A DNA stretch of 64,000 bases from VXNE01 sp965248075 (GTDB taxonomy: Bacteria > Pseudomonadota > Gammaproteobacteria > Pseudomonadales > Azotimanducaceae). Positions 7,855 through 16,783 of the stretch are shown piece by piece (within the stretch, counting starts at the first letter, position 1; every line of letters starts with the position of its first letter). The stretch covers positions 2,604,001 to 2,668,000 of the forward strand of contig CBDFIL010000003.1 in NCBI GenBank assembly GCA_965248075.1, given 5' to 3'. The position numbers were made by a program, and so were the translations under genes. A model generated the notes under the pieces. It saw only the letters and a program-made list of their open reading frames with translations, was not told where the DNA came from and ran no database searches.

Positions 7855-9063
7855 TCAGCTGAGATGCCCCCGCTCTTCCCCCCGCCGTACCTCGTCTTCC
7901 GACATCCCCAGCCAGTCGGCGAGCACGGCCGCGTTGTCCTCGCCGATGGCTCTCGGACGACGGTACTCGTCGCAGGGGGTGCGCTCGAAGTAGATGGGGA
8001 GTCGGTCCGCGTAGGTCGTTCCGGCGGTGGGGTGCGGGTCGTTGATCTGCTTGAGGAAGTCGGACCTTGCGAGCTGCGGGTCGCGCTCGATGAGGTCGAC
8101 GCCGGTCTGCACGACGCCGGCGGGCACGCCGGCTGCCTGGCAGCGTTGCATGACTTCGTTGGCGTCGAGAGTACGCGTCCAGGCGGACACCTCCGCTTCG
8201 ACCCGCTCCTCCGCCGCGAGGCGGCCGGCGCCCGTGGCGAGCGCGGGATCGCGCGACCAGGGTGGGTCCCCCATGACCACGCGGAGCTTCTCCCATTGTT
8301 CGTCCGTCATGCACGCGATGGCCACCCAGCGCTCGTCGGCGGGATGGTCCGACGCCGCGCCGGTGCAGGGGAAGCACCCATGGGGCGCAGCCACGTCGTA
8401 CGGCAGCCGGTTGCCGCCGGGACGCGCGGCGCGGCCGTTCGCGAAGTAGTCGAGCAGGGCCGGTCCCGCGAAGTTGACGCCCACCTCGAACTGGGACATG
8501 TCGATACGCTGGCCGTGGCCGGTGTCCTGGCGGGCTTCGAGTGCCGCGAGTATCGCCACCGCGGCGTGCAGCCCTGCCTGGTGGTCGTTGTAGGAAAAGC
8601 CGAGGCCGATATCCTCCCGTCCGGGAACGCCGGTCAGGTGGGTGAGCCCGGCGAGGGCGTGAATGGTCGGCGCGTAGCTGACGAACCCGGACCAGGGCCC
8701 GTCGCTGCCCATGCCGGACATCTGCACGTAGATGATGCCGGGATTTTCCGGGCGCACGGTCTCGTAGCCGATTCCCCAGCGGTCCAGGACGCCGACGGAG
8801 AAATTGTCGATCACCACGTCCGCGGTGTCGCACAGGCGCCGGCACACCGCGCGGCTCTCCTCGTGGGACATGTCGAGTGCAAGGGCGCGCTTGTTGCGGT
8901 TCCACATCAGGTAGTAGGGGGAGTCCGGGGTGTTCGGTCCCATCCGTGTGGCGGTGTTGACCTTCACTACGTCGGCGCCCATGTCACCGAGTACCCGCGT
9001 TGCGAACGGACCGGCCAGGACATGCGTCAGGTCGAGGATCCGGACGCCTTCCAGGGGTCTCAC
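7855..9063 (-). CDS. CaiB/BaiF-type (type III) CoA-transferase
   Basis: 402 residues from a GTG start: VRPLEGVRILDLTHVLAGPF, GDMGADVVKVN, NRNKRALALDM, then DVVIDNFSVGVLDRWGIGYE (the Asp of 'D..I.NF' is the catalytic Asp of type III CoA-transferases), IIYVQMSGMGSDGPW and GQRIDMSQFE. These are the full set of family landmarks. It transfers CoA between an acyl-CoA and a carboxylate; substrate unknown. The GTG overlaps the stop of the upstream CoA-transferase gene by four bases (GTGA). The two are therefore one translational unit and may form a heteromer. The frame is open upstream of the GTG, but that part is the tail of the neighbour read in another frame. Confidence 0.9.
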   Translation of the reverse strand: MRPLEGVRILDLTHVLAGPFATRVLGDMGADVVKVNTATRMGPNTPDSPYYLMWNRNKRALALDMSHEESRAVCRRLCDTADVVIDNFSVGVLDRWGIGYETVRPENPGIIYVQMSGMGSDGPWSGFVSYAPTIHALAGLTHLTGVPGREDIGLGFSYNDHQAGLHAAVAILAALEARQDTGHGQRIDMSQFEVGVNFAGPALLDYFANGRAARPGGNRLPYDVAAPHGCFPCTGAASDHPADERWVAIACMTDEQWEKLRVVMGDPPWSRDPALATGAGRLAAEERVEAEVSAWTRTLDANEVMQRCQAAGVPAGVVQTGVDLIERDPQLARSDFLKQINDPHPTAGTTYADRLPIYFERTPCDEYRRPRAIGEDNAAVLADWLGMSEDEVRRGEERGHLS

Positions 9064-10234
9064 GAGTCCCCCTCCCAGCCGAGTTCGCGCAGCAGGGCAT
9101 CGGTGCGCCGGCGCCGCCATGCCCGCCGAGCGCCCAGGGCGTCTCGCTCAGGCGATAGGGTGCGCCCGGTCCGCGGACCTGCCGCTCGCCGGGGACGGTA
9201 TAGGTCGCCCACCAGTCGCGCGCTGCGAGTTGCGGGTTCGTGGCGACGCGCTCGATGGGCTGAACGTGGCCGTAGGGCAGGTGCCGGGACTGGGCCTCGT
9301 GGAACAGCGCCTCGGCATCCTGCGACGCGACCCACATGCGCAGGGTCTCCATCAAATGCCGGACGAATGGCCGACGGTTCTCTTGCAGCTGATATTCCGG
9401 GTCCAGGAGGTCCTCGCCGACGCCGTTCTCCAGCAGCCAGACGAGTTGTCCGTCGAGGTCCGGTATCGGCGTCACCATGACGGCCCCCGACTCGGCATGC
9501 ATGACCTGGTAGGCGTTCGTCCAGTGCAGGCTGGCGCGCCGTTCGAGAACCGGCTTCTCCGCGTTCGGCAGGCGGTCCTGGTACCAGTACCACATGAAAA
9601 CGTGCTCGAGGGCGGAGGCGATGCACTCGTGCACGGGCACATGCACGCGTTGGCCGGTGCCCGTGCCGCGGGCGCAGTACAGGGCGGAGAGCGCCGCGAT
9701 GGCGGTATAGACCCCGGACAGCATGAAGTTGAGCTCGCCGAAGGCCTTGAGCGGCGGCGTGTCGACATCGCCGGTCGTGGCGACGGCGCCGCCGAGGGCG
9801 CCCGCGACGAGGTCCGGCGCAAGGTAATCTGCCCAGGGACCGTCCGGGCCGAAGGACGAGACCTCCACGACTACGAGTTCCTGCCGGCGTAGAAGTGCCT
9901 CGGACAACCCCGCTTCGGCGACGGCGAACGCACCGTCGCAGGCGAGCACGATGTCGGCACGGTCGATCAGGCGCTTGAGTTGGTCGCGGCCGGCGTCCGT
10001 GCCCGGATCGAGGGCGAAGAACCGCCGGGACGACGCAAAGAAGGCATGCCAGAGCGAGCCGTCGTCCGCGGAGCCGCTCTCGAGATGCGGCCCGCGGCGG
10101 CGCAGCGGATCGCCTTCGGGCGGTTCGGGACGCACGACGTCCGCGCCGAGGTCGGCCAGCAGCTTGGCGCCGTAGATGCCGCGTTCGTCGGTGAGGTCGA
10201 CGACGCGAACGTTGTTCAGCGCGCCCTGGGCCAT
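9060..10234 (-). CDS. Second CaiB/BaiF-type CoA-transferase, apparently frameshifted near its end
   Basis: Starts MAQGALNNVRVVDLTDERGI and contains GADVVRPEPPEGDPLRRR, ADIVLACDGAFAVAEAGL, VVVEVSSFGPDGPWADY and GQRVHVPVHECI. In place of the usual 'NF' motif after the Asp it has CDGAF, so it may be the non-catalytic partner of the following transferase. About 40 codons before the expected end the frame breaks around 9110-9125: the open frame runs on as GHGGAGAPMPCC, while TDALLRELGWEGDS, a normal family ending, is in the next frame and stops at 9060, overlapping the neighbour's GTG. One missing base would explain this. Taken literally, the frame would end at 8984 inside the next gene. Confidence 0.75.
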
Positions 10235-10250
10235 GAAACCGGAAGATCGC

Positions 10251-11054
10251 TCAGGAGGAGGCGACGGCGCCGCCGTCACAACTGATCGTCTCGCCGACGG
10301 TATAGGCTCCGGCGCGGGAACTCAGGAAGATGGCGAGCCCCGCGATGTCCTCCGGCGTGCCGACGCGCCCGCGCGGATTCTGTGCGCCGATCGCGTCCCA
10401 GTCGACCCCTTCTCCTTCCACTTCGCCGCCGAAGCCGACGCCCAGGCTCAGCATCCACGTCGGGAAAGGACCCGGCGCGATGGCGTTGACGATGATGTTC
10501 TCCTTGATGAGGTGCGCCGCCAGGACGCGTGTCAGGTGGTGCAGGGCAGCCTTGGACGGTCCGTAGGGGAAGTTGTCGAACACCGGCGTCTTGATGCCGT
10601 CGACAGAGCCGATGTTGATGACGCGGGCCGGGTCTTCATGGGTCGCCGACTTGCGGAGCAGGGGCAGGAGCTTCTGCGTCAGGAAGAAGACGCCCTTCAC
10701 GTTGGTGTCCATCACCTTGTCCCAGCCGCTTTCCGGGAACTCGTCGATGGGGGCGCCCCAGGCGGCGCCCGCGTTGTTGACGAGGATGTCGAGTTGGGAC
10801 TCGCGCCGGCCGAGTGCGTCCGCCACCGACTCTATGCCGGGCAGGCCGGAGAGGTCCGCGGGGAGCGCGGTGCACTCGCCGCCGTGCGCCGCGGTCAACC
10901 TCTGGCACGCGGCCTCGCAAGCGTCGGCCTTGCGGGAGCTGATGTAGACCTTGGCGCCGTTCGCGAGGAAACCGGCCGCGATCATCTCGCCGATCCCGCG
11001 CGAGCCGCCCGTCACGAGGGCGACCTTGCCCTCGATGGAAAACAGATCCTGCAT
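10251..11054 (-). CDS. Short-chain dehydrogenase/reductase (SDR)
   Basis: 267 residues. TGGSRGIGEMIAAGF is the cofactor motif, ILVNNAGAAWG the structural motif, INIGSVDG and YGPSKAALHHLTRVLA carry the catalytic Ser and Tyr-x-x-x-Lys, and GETISCDGGAVASS is the usual C-terminal strand. The sequence resembles the gluconate 5-dehydrogenase / RhlG-like branch, which includes 3-oxoacyl reductases. It lies 16 bp upstream of the CoA-transferase pair and is transcribed with it, which suggests a short pathway acting on a CoA-activated acid. Start at 11054 because the family motif begins a few residues later. It is divergent from the LLM oxidoreductase gene. Confidence 0.93.
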   Translation of the reverse strand: MQDLFSIEGKVALVTGGSRGIGEMIAAGFLANGAKVYISSRKADACEAACQRLTAAHGGECTALPADLSGLPGIESVADALGRRESQLDILVNNAGAAWGAPIDEFPESGWDKVMDTNVKGVFFLTQKLLPLLRKSATHEDPARVINIGSVDGIKTPVFDNFPYGPSKAALHHLTRVLAAHLIKENIIVNAIAPGPFPTWMLSLGVGFGGEVEGEGVDWDAIGAQNPRGRVGTPEDIAGLAIFLSSRAGAYTVGETISCDGGAVASS

Positions 11055-11178
11055 GGACACGCCCCCTCCTCTCGCCGCCCGTGCGCGTCGCTCCGTGGAC
11101 CGACAGCCCCTCGGTCGCTTACGCTCGCGGCTTGCCCTGGTGCAAACCATCGATTCTACAGGACGTGAAAAGGTGCCA

Positions 11179-12018
11179 ATGATGAGAGTGGGTGTCTCGC
11201 TGCCGGTCCGGGAGCTCGGGAACGACATGGGTGCGATCAAGGCGTTCGCGCAAGCGGCGGACGAGATCGGTTACACGCATCTGCGGGTCCCCGACCAGGT
11301 GCTGCGCCCGGGCAGTGGGGCGCTGCACGAGCCGATGATGCTGCTCGCCTGGGTGGCCGCGGTAACGGAGAACATCGAGCTCGTCCCGTCCGTGATCGTG
11401 ACGCCGGCCCGGCAAACGGTGCTGCTGGCGAAGCAGGTGGCGGAACTGGACATCCTCTCCGGAGGACGCACGCGGCTCGGCGTCGGGGTGGGCGGCAACC
11501 GTGAGGAGTACGCAGCGCTGAATCAGGACTTCCGCGGTCGCGGAGCGCGTGTCGAGGAGCAGATTGAACTGCTGAGGGCGCTCTGGACCGAGGAGTCGGT
11601 GGACTTCGCGGGCCGTTGGGATGCCGTGAGCGGCGCCGGGCTTGCGCCGCTACCGATCCAGCGACCGATACCCATCTGGATCGGTGCGAGTGGCGTGCCG
11701 GTTCCCCGCATTCGCCGGCGCATCGGCCGGCAGGCGGACGGCTGGTTCGTCCTGTGCTCGCCGGACGATTTTCCAGGGATCAAGGCGGACATCGACGCGG
11801 CGGCCAGTGACGCGGGACGCAACCCGGGCGCCATCGGCATGGAGGCCGGGGTCGCGGTCGTGGGGCCCAGGGCGCCGGAGTGGCGGGATCGGGTGCGGGG
11901 CTGGCGCGACATGGGGCTGACCCACCTCTGCCTCAGAACGCTCGGCGGCGGGCTGGCGGCCGGGGACCACCTCGGCAAGATGCAGGAAGCCTACGGGCAG
12001 TTGCAGGAAATCCCCTGA
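11179..12018 (+). CDS. LLM-class flavin-dependent oxidoreductase (possibly F420-dependent)
   Basis: 279 residues beginning MMRVGVSLPVRELGNDMGAI. Typical luciferase-like TIM-barrel landmarks follow: ADEIGYTHLRVPDQVL, VAAVTENIELVPSVIVTPAR, VAELDILSGGRTRLGVGVGG and NREEYAALNQDFRGRGARVE. PIPIWIGASGVPVPRIRRR follows further on. Enzymes of this class use FMN or F420 for oxidations or monooxygenations; the sequence alone does not tell which cofactor or substrate. It is divergent from the SDR-CoA-transferase group across about 120 bp that could hold both promoters. Either of two adjacent ATGs (11179, 11182) can be the start. Just downstream is a short hairpin-repeat array. Confidence 0.88.
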   Translation: MMRVGVSLPVRELGNDMGAIKAFAQAADEIGYTHLRVPDQVLRPGSGALHEPMMLLAWVAAVTENIELVPSVIVTPARQTVLLAKQVAELDILSGGRTRLGVGVGGNREEYAALNQDFRGRGARVEEQIELLRALWTEESVDFAGRWDAVSGAGLAPLPIQRPIPIWIGASGVPVPRIRRRIGRQADGWFVLCSPDDFPGIKADIDAAASDAGRNPGAIGMEAGVAVVGPRAPEWRDRVRGWRDMGLTHLCLRTLGGGLAAGDHLGKMQEAYGQLQEIP

Positions 12019-12070
12019 CGCGACGGGGAGAGCGCCAGGACCGTGCACGCATTCGCCGCGGGACATGTAG

Positions 12071-12143
12071 GGGCGACCCTCGTGGTCGCCCGTCCCCGAC
12101 CCTTGTGGTCGCCCGTCCCCGACCCTTGTGGTCGCCCGTCCCC
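12071..12143. repeat. 23-bp hairpin repeat, three tandem units
   Basis: After a leading GGGC, three 23-bp units at 12075-12097, 12098-12120 and 12121-12143. The last two are identical and the first differs by one base. Each unit plus the next carries the arms GGGCGACC and GGTCGCCC around a five-base loop CTTGT (CTCGT in the first). The unit is the reverse complement of the 8-copy array at 47242-47425. It lies between two convergent genes. Confidence 0.9.
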
Positions 12144-12176
12144 GCGTCGGCGCGCCGGTGGCCGCTGCGAGAACTC

Positions 12177-13376
12177 CTAGATCCCCAGATCCTTCATGTT
12201 GTAGTTCCGGATGACCTTCTCGTACGTCTCGGGATTCCAGCGGTACTGGTCTTCGAAACCAACGAAGGGCTGGTAGACGTAGGGTTCTTCGTCCGGAAAG
12301 CGCTCGCGCCTGGCATCGATGGCGACCGCGATGACGGCCGAGCGGTCGAAGATGCGCTGCTCGTCGTAGACCACCGGTTCCATGTTGGTGAGCGCACCCT
12401 TCGCGCCCAGCACGGACGTACGCCGGTGGAAGCCGAAGGTCATGGAAATGCGCAGGTCGCGGGACGTGTTGGCGAAGGAGGCGTGCAGCAGTTGGCGATT
12501 CACCATCGTCACGTCCCCCGCCTTGCAGGCCAGCGGCACGGCATCCGGCAGACGGTCCGAGCCGCCGTTCTCGGCGACCATGGCCCTGATGTCGACCTTG
12601 CCGCCCTTGTGCGTGCCCGGTACGACCCAGAGGCAGCTGCCGGGCGTGGTGGGGTAAAGCTGCGCCTGGAAGTTGAACCCGTGGATGCCCTCGTCCCAGT
12701 CGGGCGAGTCCCAGTGGGTCAGCCCGTCCTGGTGCCACGCGACGGAGCCGCCAAGGCCCGGCTGCTTGACGAAGATAGCGTCGTTGAACGGCGTGAAGTC
12801 GGGTCCGTTGAGGTTCTCGGCGATGGCCAGCAGTTGGGGATGCCCGTAGAGACGCAGTGCCGGCTCCATGGTCTGGCACATCCCGTAGACCATGTAGACC
12901 GTCTCCTCCGGTGCATCGCCTTCCGGCGAGGGTTGCGTCATCCTGGACTGGTGCCGGCCCCCGAGATGTGTCGTGCCGCCCCACGGATCGGTCAGCGGGC
13001 GCACGAACATGAAGCAGGATCTCTCGAAATCGAGCCCGAGCGCCGGCCGGCCCCGGGCGTCCACTTCCGCGTCGCGCGTGACGGGCGCGCGTTCGAGGGT
13101 CTCCGCCATCGCAGCGCGTAACTCGGCGAGTTCCTCGGGCTCGATCACGTTCTCGAAGACGTAGAAACCCTGGCGCCAGTAGGCGTCCAGGATGTCCCGG
13201 GCGAGCCGCCCCGGGGCCTCGAAACGAATGGGGCCGCGATTGCCGATGGCCTGCGCGCGCGCTTCGCCTTCCTCGATGTAACGCGCCATCGCCGCCGCAT
13301 GCTCCGCGGCGGTCGGGGCGCCGTCCGACGCGGCCGCTTCCGGGTGTATCGCTGTCGCTTCGCTCACTGCCGTCAC
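12177..13376 (-). CDS. Phytanoyl-CoA dioxygenase (PhyH) family protein
   Basis: Fe(II)/2-oxoglutarate-dependent oxygenase of about 399 residues. The iron-binding HxD motif is in SVAWHQDGLTHWDSPDW, and the distal His and the 2-oxoglutarate-binding Arg lie in LLHASFANTSRDLRISM. A first ~70 residues of Ala/Glu-rich sequence precede the fold, which begins near YWRQGFYVFENVIEPEEL. The C-terminus is NPETYEKVIRNYNMKDLGI. Substrate unknown: such enzymes hydroxylate fatty acyl-CoAs, natural products and small metabolites. The start is uncertain. No ATG is available and I use GTG at 13376, with a second GTG at 13367; neither has a clear ribosome-binding site. One of four PhyH genes in the window. Confidence 0.88.
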   Translation of the reverse strand: MTAVSEATAIHPEAAASDGAPTAAEHAAAMARYIEEGEARAQAIGNRGPIRFEAPGRLARDILDAYWRQGFYVFENVIEPEELAELRAAMAETLERAPVTRDAEVDARGRPALGLDFERSCFMFVRPLTDPWGGTTHLGGRHQSRMTQPSPEGDAPEETVYMVYGMCQTMEPALRLYGHPQLLAIAENLNGPDFTPFNDAIFVKQPGLGGSVAWHQDGLTHWDSPDWDEGIHGFNFQAQLYPTTPGSCLWVVPGTHKGGKVDIRAMVAENGGSDRLPDAVPLACKAGDVTMVNRQLLHASFANTSRDLRISMTFGFHRRTSVLGAKGALTNMEPVVYDEQRIFDRSAVIAVAIDARRERFPDEEPYVYQPFVGFEDQYRWNPETYEKVIRNYNMKDLGI

Positions 13377-13462
13377 CGAATGTCTGCGCCAGGTGGCCGG
13401 AAACGATACCACCGAGGCACGCACTACCGAAAGGCTGGCGGGTGCGCTTCGACGCTGACCGG

Positions 13463-14594
13463 CTACGCCAGGTGACGGGTGGAACACACGGTGAACACCA
13501 GGCCCCGGCGACGAATGCGATACGGTTCCCGGTCGAGCGGTGTCACGACGTAGTTCGCTCCTCGCGGGTGGAGGCGCCGAAAGACCTCGATGGGCCGGGG
13601 ATCCAGCCGGTCCGGATTGATCTTGCACTCCACCGCATCGATGGCGCCGTCGCCCCGGCGGATGACGAAGTCGACCTCCCGCCGCGACTTGTCCTGCCAG
13701 TAGAACACCTCGTCCCGATGGAAACGCATCAACAGGGCGTCCAGGACGAGATGCTGCCCAGAGAATCCCGCGGTCGTCTTCGCGGATCTGCTGCCAGCCG
13801 CGCTCGAAGGCGACGAACCCCGTATCGAAGGCGTAGGCCTTGGGGCGACTGACGATCTCCTGCTTGCTGCCACCGTGGAAGGGCCGCAGCAGGCGGACGA
13901 CGTGCGCCGCCTCCATGGCCTCGATGTGCGCCTTGACCGTGACTCGGGACAGCTCGCTTGAAGACGCCAGCGACGTGTAGTCCACCTGGCCCCCGCTGCG
14001 GCGCAGCAGGAGCCGCAGCAGCGTCAGGAAGCCCTGCCGGCTGCGGATATTGAAGAGTTCGAGGATGTCGCGAGCGTAGAAGCTGTCGATCCATTCGCTA
14101 TGGAAGCTTCCGTCGGGACGCTCCCCGAGGAGCGCTTCGGGAAGCCCGCCGTGCAGCAGACGCCGGTCGAGCTCGGCGATGGCGAAAGCGTCGATGCACT
14201 CCTCCCAGGGGACGGGACAGAGGTGTACTTCCAGTTTCCTCCCGGCGAGGGAGTCCCGGAACTTGCCGGTGGCGGCGAGCGTGGAGGATCCGGTGGCGAG
14301 CACACGGAGACCGGGGTATTCGTCGGCGGCGATCTTGAGCAGACGGCTTGGGTCCGGCAGGCGGTGCACTTCGTCGAAAGCCGGGACCGTGTCGGGCGGC
14401 AGGGTGTCGAAGAACAGTTCGGGGTCTTCCAACGTCCGCCGAACGGACGGCAGGTCGCAATTCAGATACCGCGCATGCGGGAGCATCCGCGAGAGCGTCG
14501 TCTTGCCCACGCGCCGGACTCCCGAGAGCCAGACGATGGGTCGCCGCTGCCATGCGTCGCGTACGCGCTGGAGCCAGATCGGCCGCTGAACCAT
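13463..14594 (-). pseudogene. DUF4143-type AAA ATPase with one frameshift
   Basis: MVQRPIWLQRVRDAWQRRPI opens the protein; SGVRRVGKTTLSRMLPHARY is an intact Walker A (GVRRVGKTT), DTVPAFDEVHRLPD is Walker B, and LATGSSTLAATGKFRDSLAG is the sensor strand. The frame breaks near 13760: ...REDDRGILW continues as unrelated sequence, whereas QHLVLDALLMRFHRDEVFYW, REVDFVIRRGDGAIDAVECK and the rest of DUF4143 are open in the next frame to 13463. Removing one C from TGGGCAGCAT restores WEHLVLDALL, so the lesion is a single-base insertion, either real or an assembly error. The ATG lies two bases from a 40-bp palindrome, so transcription is probably controlled there. Confidence 0.88.
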
Positions 14595-14595
14595 C

Positions 14596-14635
14596 AGTGT
14601 ACTATACGTTTAGCGCGCTAAATGTAAAGTACACT
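14596..14635. promoter_or_regulatory. 40-bp nested palindrome in front of the DUF4143 ATPase gene
   Basis: Outer arms AGTGTACT (14596-14603) and AGTACACT (14628-14635) enclose a perfect 14-bp core TTTAGCGCGCTAAA (14609-14622). Both share one centre at 14615.5, and the flanking ACG/TGT continue the symmetry with one G-T pair. It begins one base upstream of the ATPase start codon. The AT-rich composition stands out in this GC-rich window. It looks like an operator overlapping the start region. Confidence 0.6.
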
Positions 14636-14693
14636 TGACGGTTGGTCGCATGGCGGCGCCGGAAGCGGAAGGCTGGGGCGCCGCCGGCGGATG

Positions 14694-15417
14694 TCAGGTC
14701 ATCTGCGAGCGGACCGCGCCGAAGCCCTCCGAGAGGTGCGAACAGTCGTTGAAGCGGCGCACGACGATGCCGTTGCCGGTCATCACGATGTGACTGATGG
14801 AACCGTTGTCGGCGCCGGCGAAGGCGAACGGCTCGGCGCCGGTCGCCATGGCGACGATGCGCGCGATCACCCCGCCATGCACCACCGCGACGACCAGTTC
14901 GTCGGGGTGCCGGGCGGCGATTCGCTGCAGCCCGCGGCCGATGCGTTCGCCGAGTACGGCGTTCGACTCCGCACCCGGAATGACGTCCCACCGCTGCTCC
15001 GCGCGTACGCGCTGCATGATGGGATGGTTCTCCGCCGCCTTGATGCGCATGACGCCGCCGTCCCACTCGCCGAGGAACACCTCGCGCAGGTCCGCTTCCA
15101 CCACGGGCGTGAGGCCGAGGTGCGCGCAGAGGGGCGCCGCGGTCTCCGCGGTACGCCGCAGGTTGGTCACGTACACCGCGGAGATCGGCTGCTCCTTCAG
15201 GCGGTGGCCGACCTGGACCGCCTGGGCGCGCCCGTTCGCGTGCAGCTCCGGATCGCCGTGTCCGTCCACGAGGGGGAACGGGCTCTCCGCGGTCGCGGCG
15301 CGGGACTCGCCGTGGCGGACGAGCAGAATCTGCGTCGCGCCGGGCGGCGGAACGAACCGCGCCTGGGGGTATTCCTTCGGCGCGGAGGCGGCCCTCGGTC
15401 TGCCCCTCCCCCGTCAC
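14694..15417 (-). pseudogene. Histidine phosphatase (phosphoglycerate mutase-like), one frameshift near the start
   Basis: Branch-1 histidine phosphatase. ILLVRHGESRAA holds the phospho-acceptor His (RHGE), VYVTNLRRTAETAAPLCAHL the second Arg, VFLGEWDGGVMR the acid/base region and ELVVAVVHGGVIARIVA the second catalytic His. The natural start is probably the GTG at 15417, which overlaps the stop of the upstream GST gene (GTGA). From there VTGEGQTEGRLRAEG is followed after a one-base shift (an extra A near 15382) by YPQARFVPPPGATQILLV. No start codon exists in the downstream frame before RHGE, so the insertion is either an assembly error or inactivating. The catalytic part itself is intact. Confidence 0.8.
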
Positions 15418-16179
15418 GAGGCCGCGCGCGCCGCCTGCTCGCGCGCCTCGCGGACCGTGCCGGCGTCCTGGTTGAACAGCAGTGCGCGGCGCGCCCTTCT
15501 CTTCTTCCTCCGTGAGCTCGCGCCGGCCCCAATCGCGATGGGCCCGGAAACCCCGCTCTACGGCGGGCCGCTCGCGGATCTCGTCCACCCATCGCTTCAG
15601 GTGGGCGTTCGGCTCCCACATCTCTTCGCCCAGCGTCCGTCCGATCAGCATCGCCCACGGCCAGGAGATGATGTCGGCGATGCTGTATTCGGCACCGGCG
15701 AGGTACCGGTTGACCGAGAGTTGCGCGTCCATGACGCTGGCGAGCCGGTCGACTTCGCCGACGAAACGTTTCGTGCCGTACTCCAACTGTTTCGGGTCGT
15801 CGGTGAGGTTCTTGCCGTAGTTCTTGAAGTGGTTGGCGTTGCCCATCATCGGGCCGAGGTTCGCCATCTGCCAGTGCACCCACTGGAGCACCCGGTATTT
15901 GCCCGCAACGTCGCTCGGCAGGAACTTACCGGTCTTCTCGGCCAGATATTCGAGGATCGCGCCGGACTCGAAGATGGCCAGGGGCGGCCCACCGCCGAGG
16001 GGATCGTGATCGACGATCGCGGGCATGCGGTTGTTCGGGCTGATGCGCAGGAACTCGGGCTTGAACTGGTCGCCGCCACCGATGTTCACGGGGATGCAGC
16101 GGTACTCGAGGCCGCACTCTTCCAGCATGATGGTGGCCTTCCAGCCGTTCGGGGTCGGCCAATAGTGCACGTCGATCAA
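15414..16179 (-). pseudogene. Glutathione S-transferase family protein, one frameshift near the end
   Basis: From a TTG start with a good GAGGAGAA site: LIDVHYWPTPNGWKATIMLE, the thioredoxin-fold half, with NNRMPAIVDHDP (cis-Pro) and IFESGAILEYLAEKTGKFLP (glutathione-binding 'ES'). The all-helical half follows, with YSIADIISWPWAMLIG. It resembles the YfcG/YghU-type branch with disulphide-bond reductase activity (family knowledge). After RRELTEEEEK the frame breaks near 15500: removing one G from AAGGGCGCG restores ARRALLFNQDAGTVREAREQ and a stop at 15414-15416. It is coupled to the downstream histidine phosphatase by a 4-bp overlap. A single-base insertion is the only defect. Confidence 0.82.
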
Positions 16180-16327
16180 GGCGGTTCTCCTCAAGGGGTC
16201 GGACGGGTGGCGAATCAGAATAACAGTCTTCCGGGGCGACGGGTGGCGCCGGGGGCTCGCCATGCGGCTGGCGCGGCTGCGCGGATGGAGTAATCTTGCA
16301 GGGGGATTCTCGGGGGACTTTTGGCCA

Positions 16328-16783
16328 ATGGCTATCGAGCTGATTGTGAACGGGTCGCCGATGCAGGTGACCGCGCCGGAGGACACGCCGCTCCTGTGGG
16401 CGCTGCGTGACGACCTCGGCCTGACCGGAACGAAATACGGCTGCGGCAAGGCGCTGTGCGGCGCATGCACGGTGCGCATCGACGGCACGCCGGTGCGGTC
16501 CTGCCAGACGCCGCTGGGAACGCTTCAGGGCAAGTCCGTCGAGACCGTCGAGGGGCTGCGGGCGAGCCATCCGAAGCTGGTCGAGGTGTGGGTGAAGAAC
16601 AACGTCCCGCAGTGTGGTTACTGCCAGGCGGGGCAGTTGATGTCGGCCTCGGCGTTGCTCGACGAGACGCCGTCACCGACCGATGCGGACATCGACCGGG
16701 CCATGTCCGGCAACATCTGCCGGTGCGGAACCTATGGACGCATTCGAGCGGCCATCAAGGAGGCCGGGGAGGTGCGGACATGA
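16328..16783 (+). CDS. iorA: Isoquinoline 1-oxidoreductase-type small subunit (2Fe-2S)
   Basis: 151-residue iron-sulphur subunit of a xanthine-oxidase-family molybdenum hydroxylase. The plant-ferredoxin-type cluster ligands are in KYGCGKALCGACTVRIDG and RSCQTPLG; the second cluster, in the helical domain, uses PQCGYCQAGQ and NICRCGTYGRIR. There is no FAD subunit gene nearby, as expected for the IorAB/aldehyde-oxidase type in which electrons pass to a cytochrome or periplasmic acceptor. The stop overlaps the start of the large-subunit gene (ATGA). Start at ATG 16328 because the ferredoxin fold begins immediately; the open frame upstream is non-homologous. Confidence 0.93.
   Translation: MAIELIVNGSPMQVTAPEDTPLLWALRDDLGLTGTKYGCGKALCGACTVRIDGTPVRSCQTPLGTLQGKSVETVEGLRASHPKLVEVWVKNNVPQCGYCQAGQLMSASALLDETPSPTDADIDRAMSGNICRCGTYGRIRAAIKEAGEVRT

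Noticed and set aside
12075..12143. Intrinsic terminator between the LLM and PhyH genes
   Set aside because: The hairpins are strong, but no T-run follows on either strand, and the identical unit in an 8-copy array argues for a mobile repeat.
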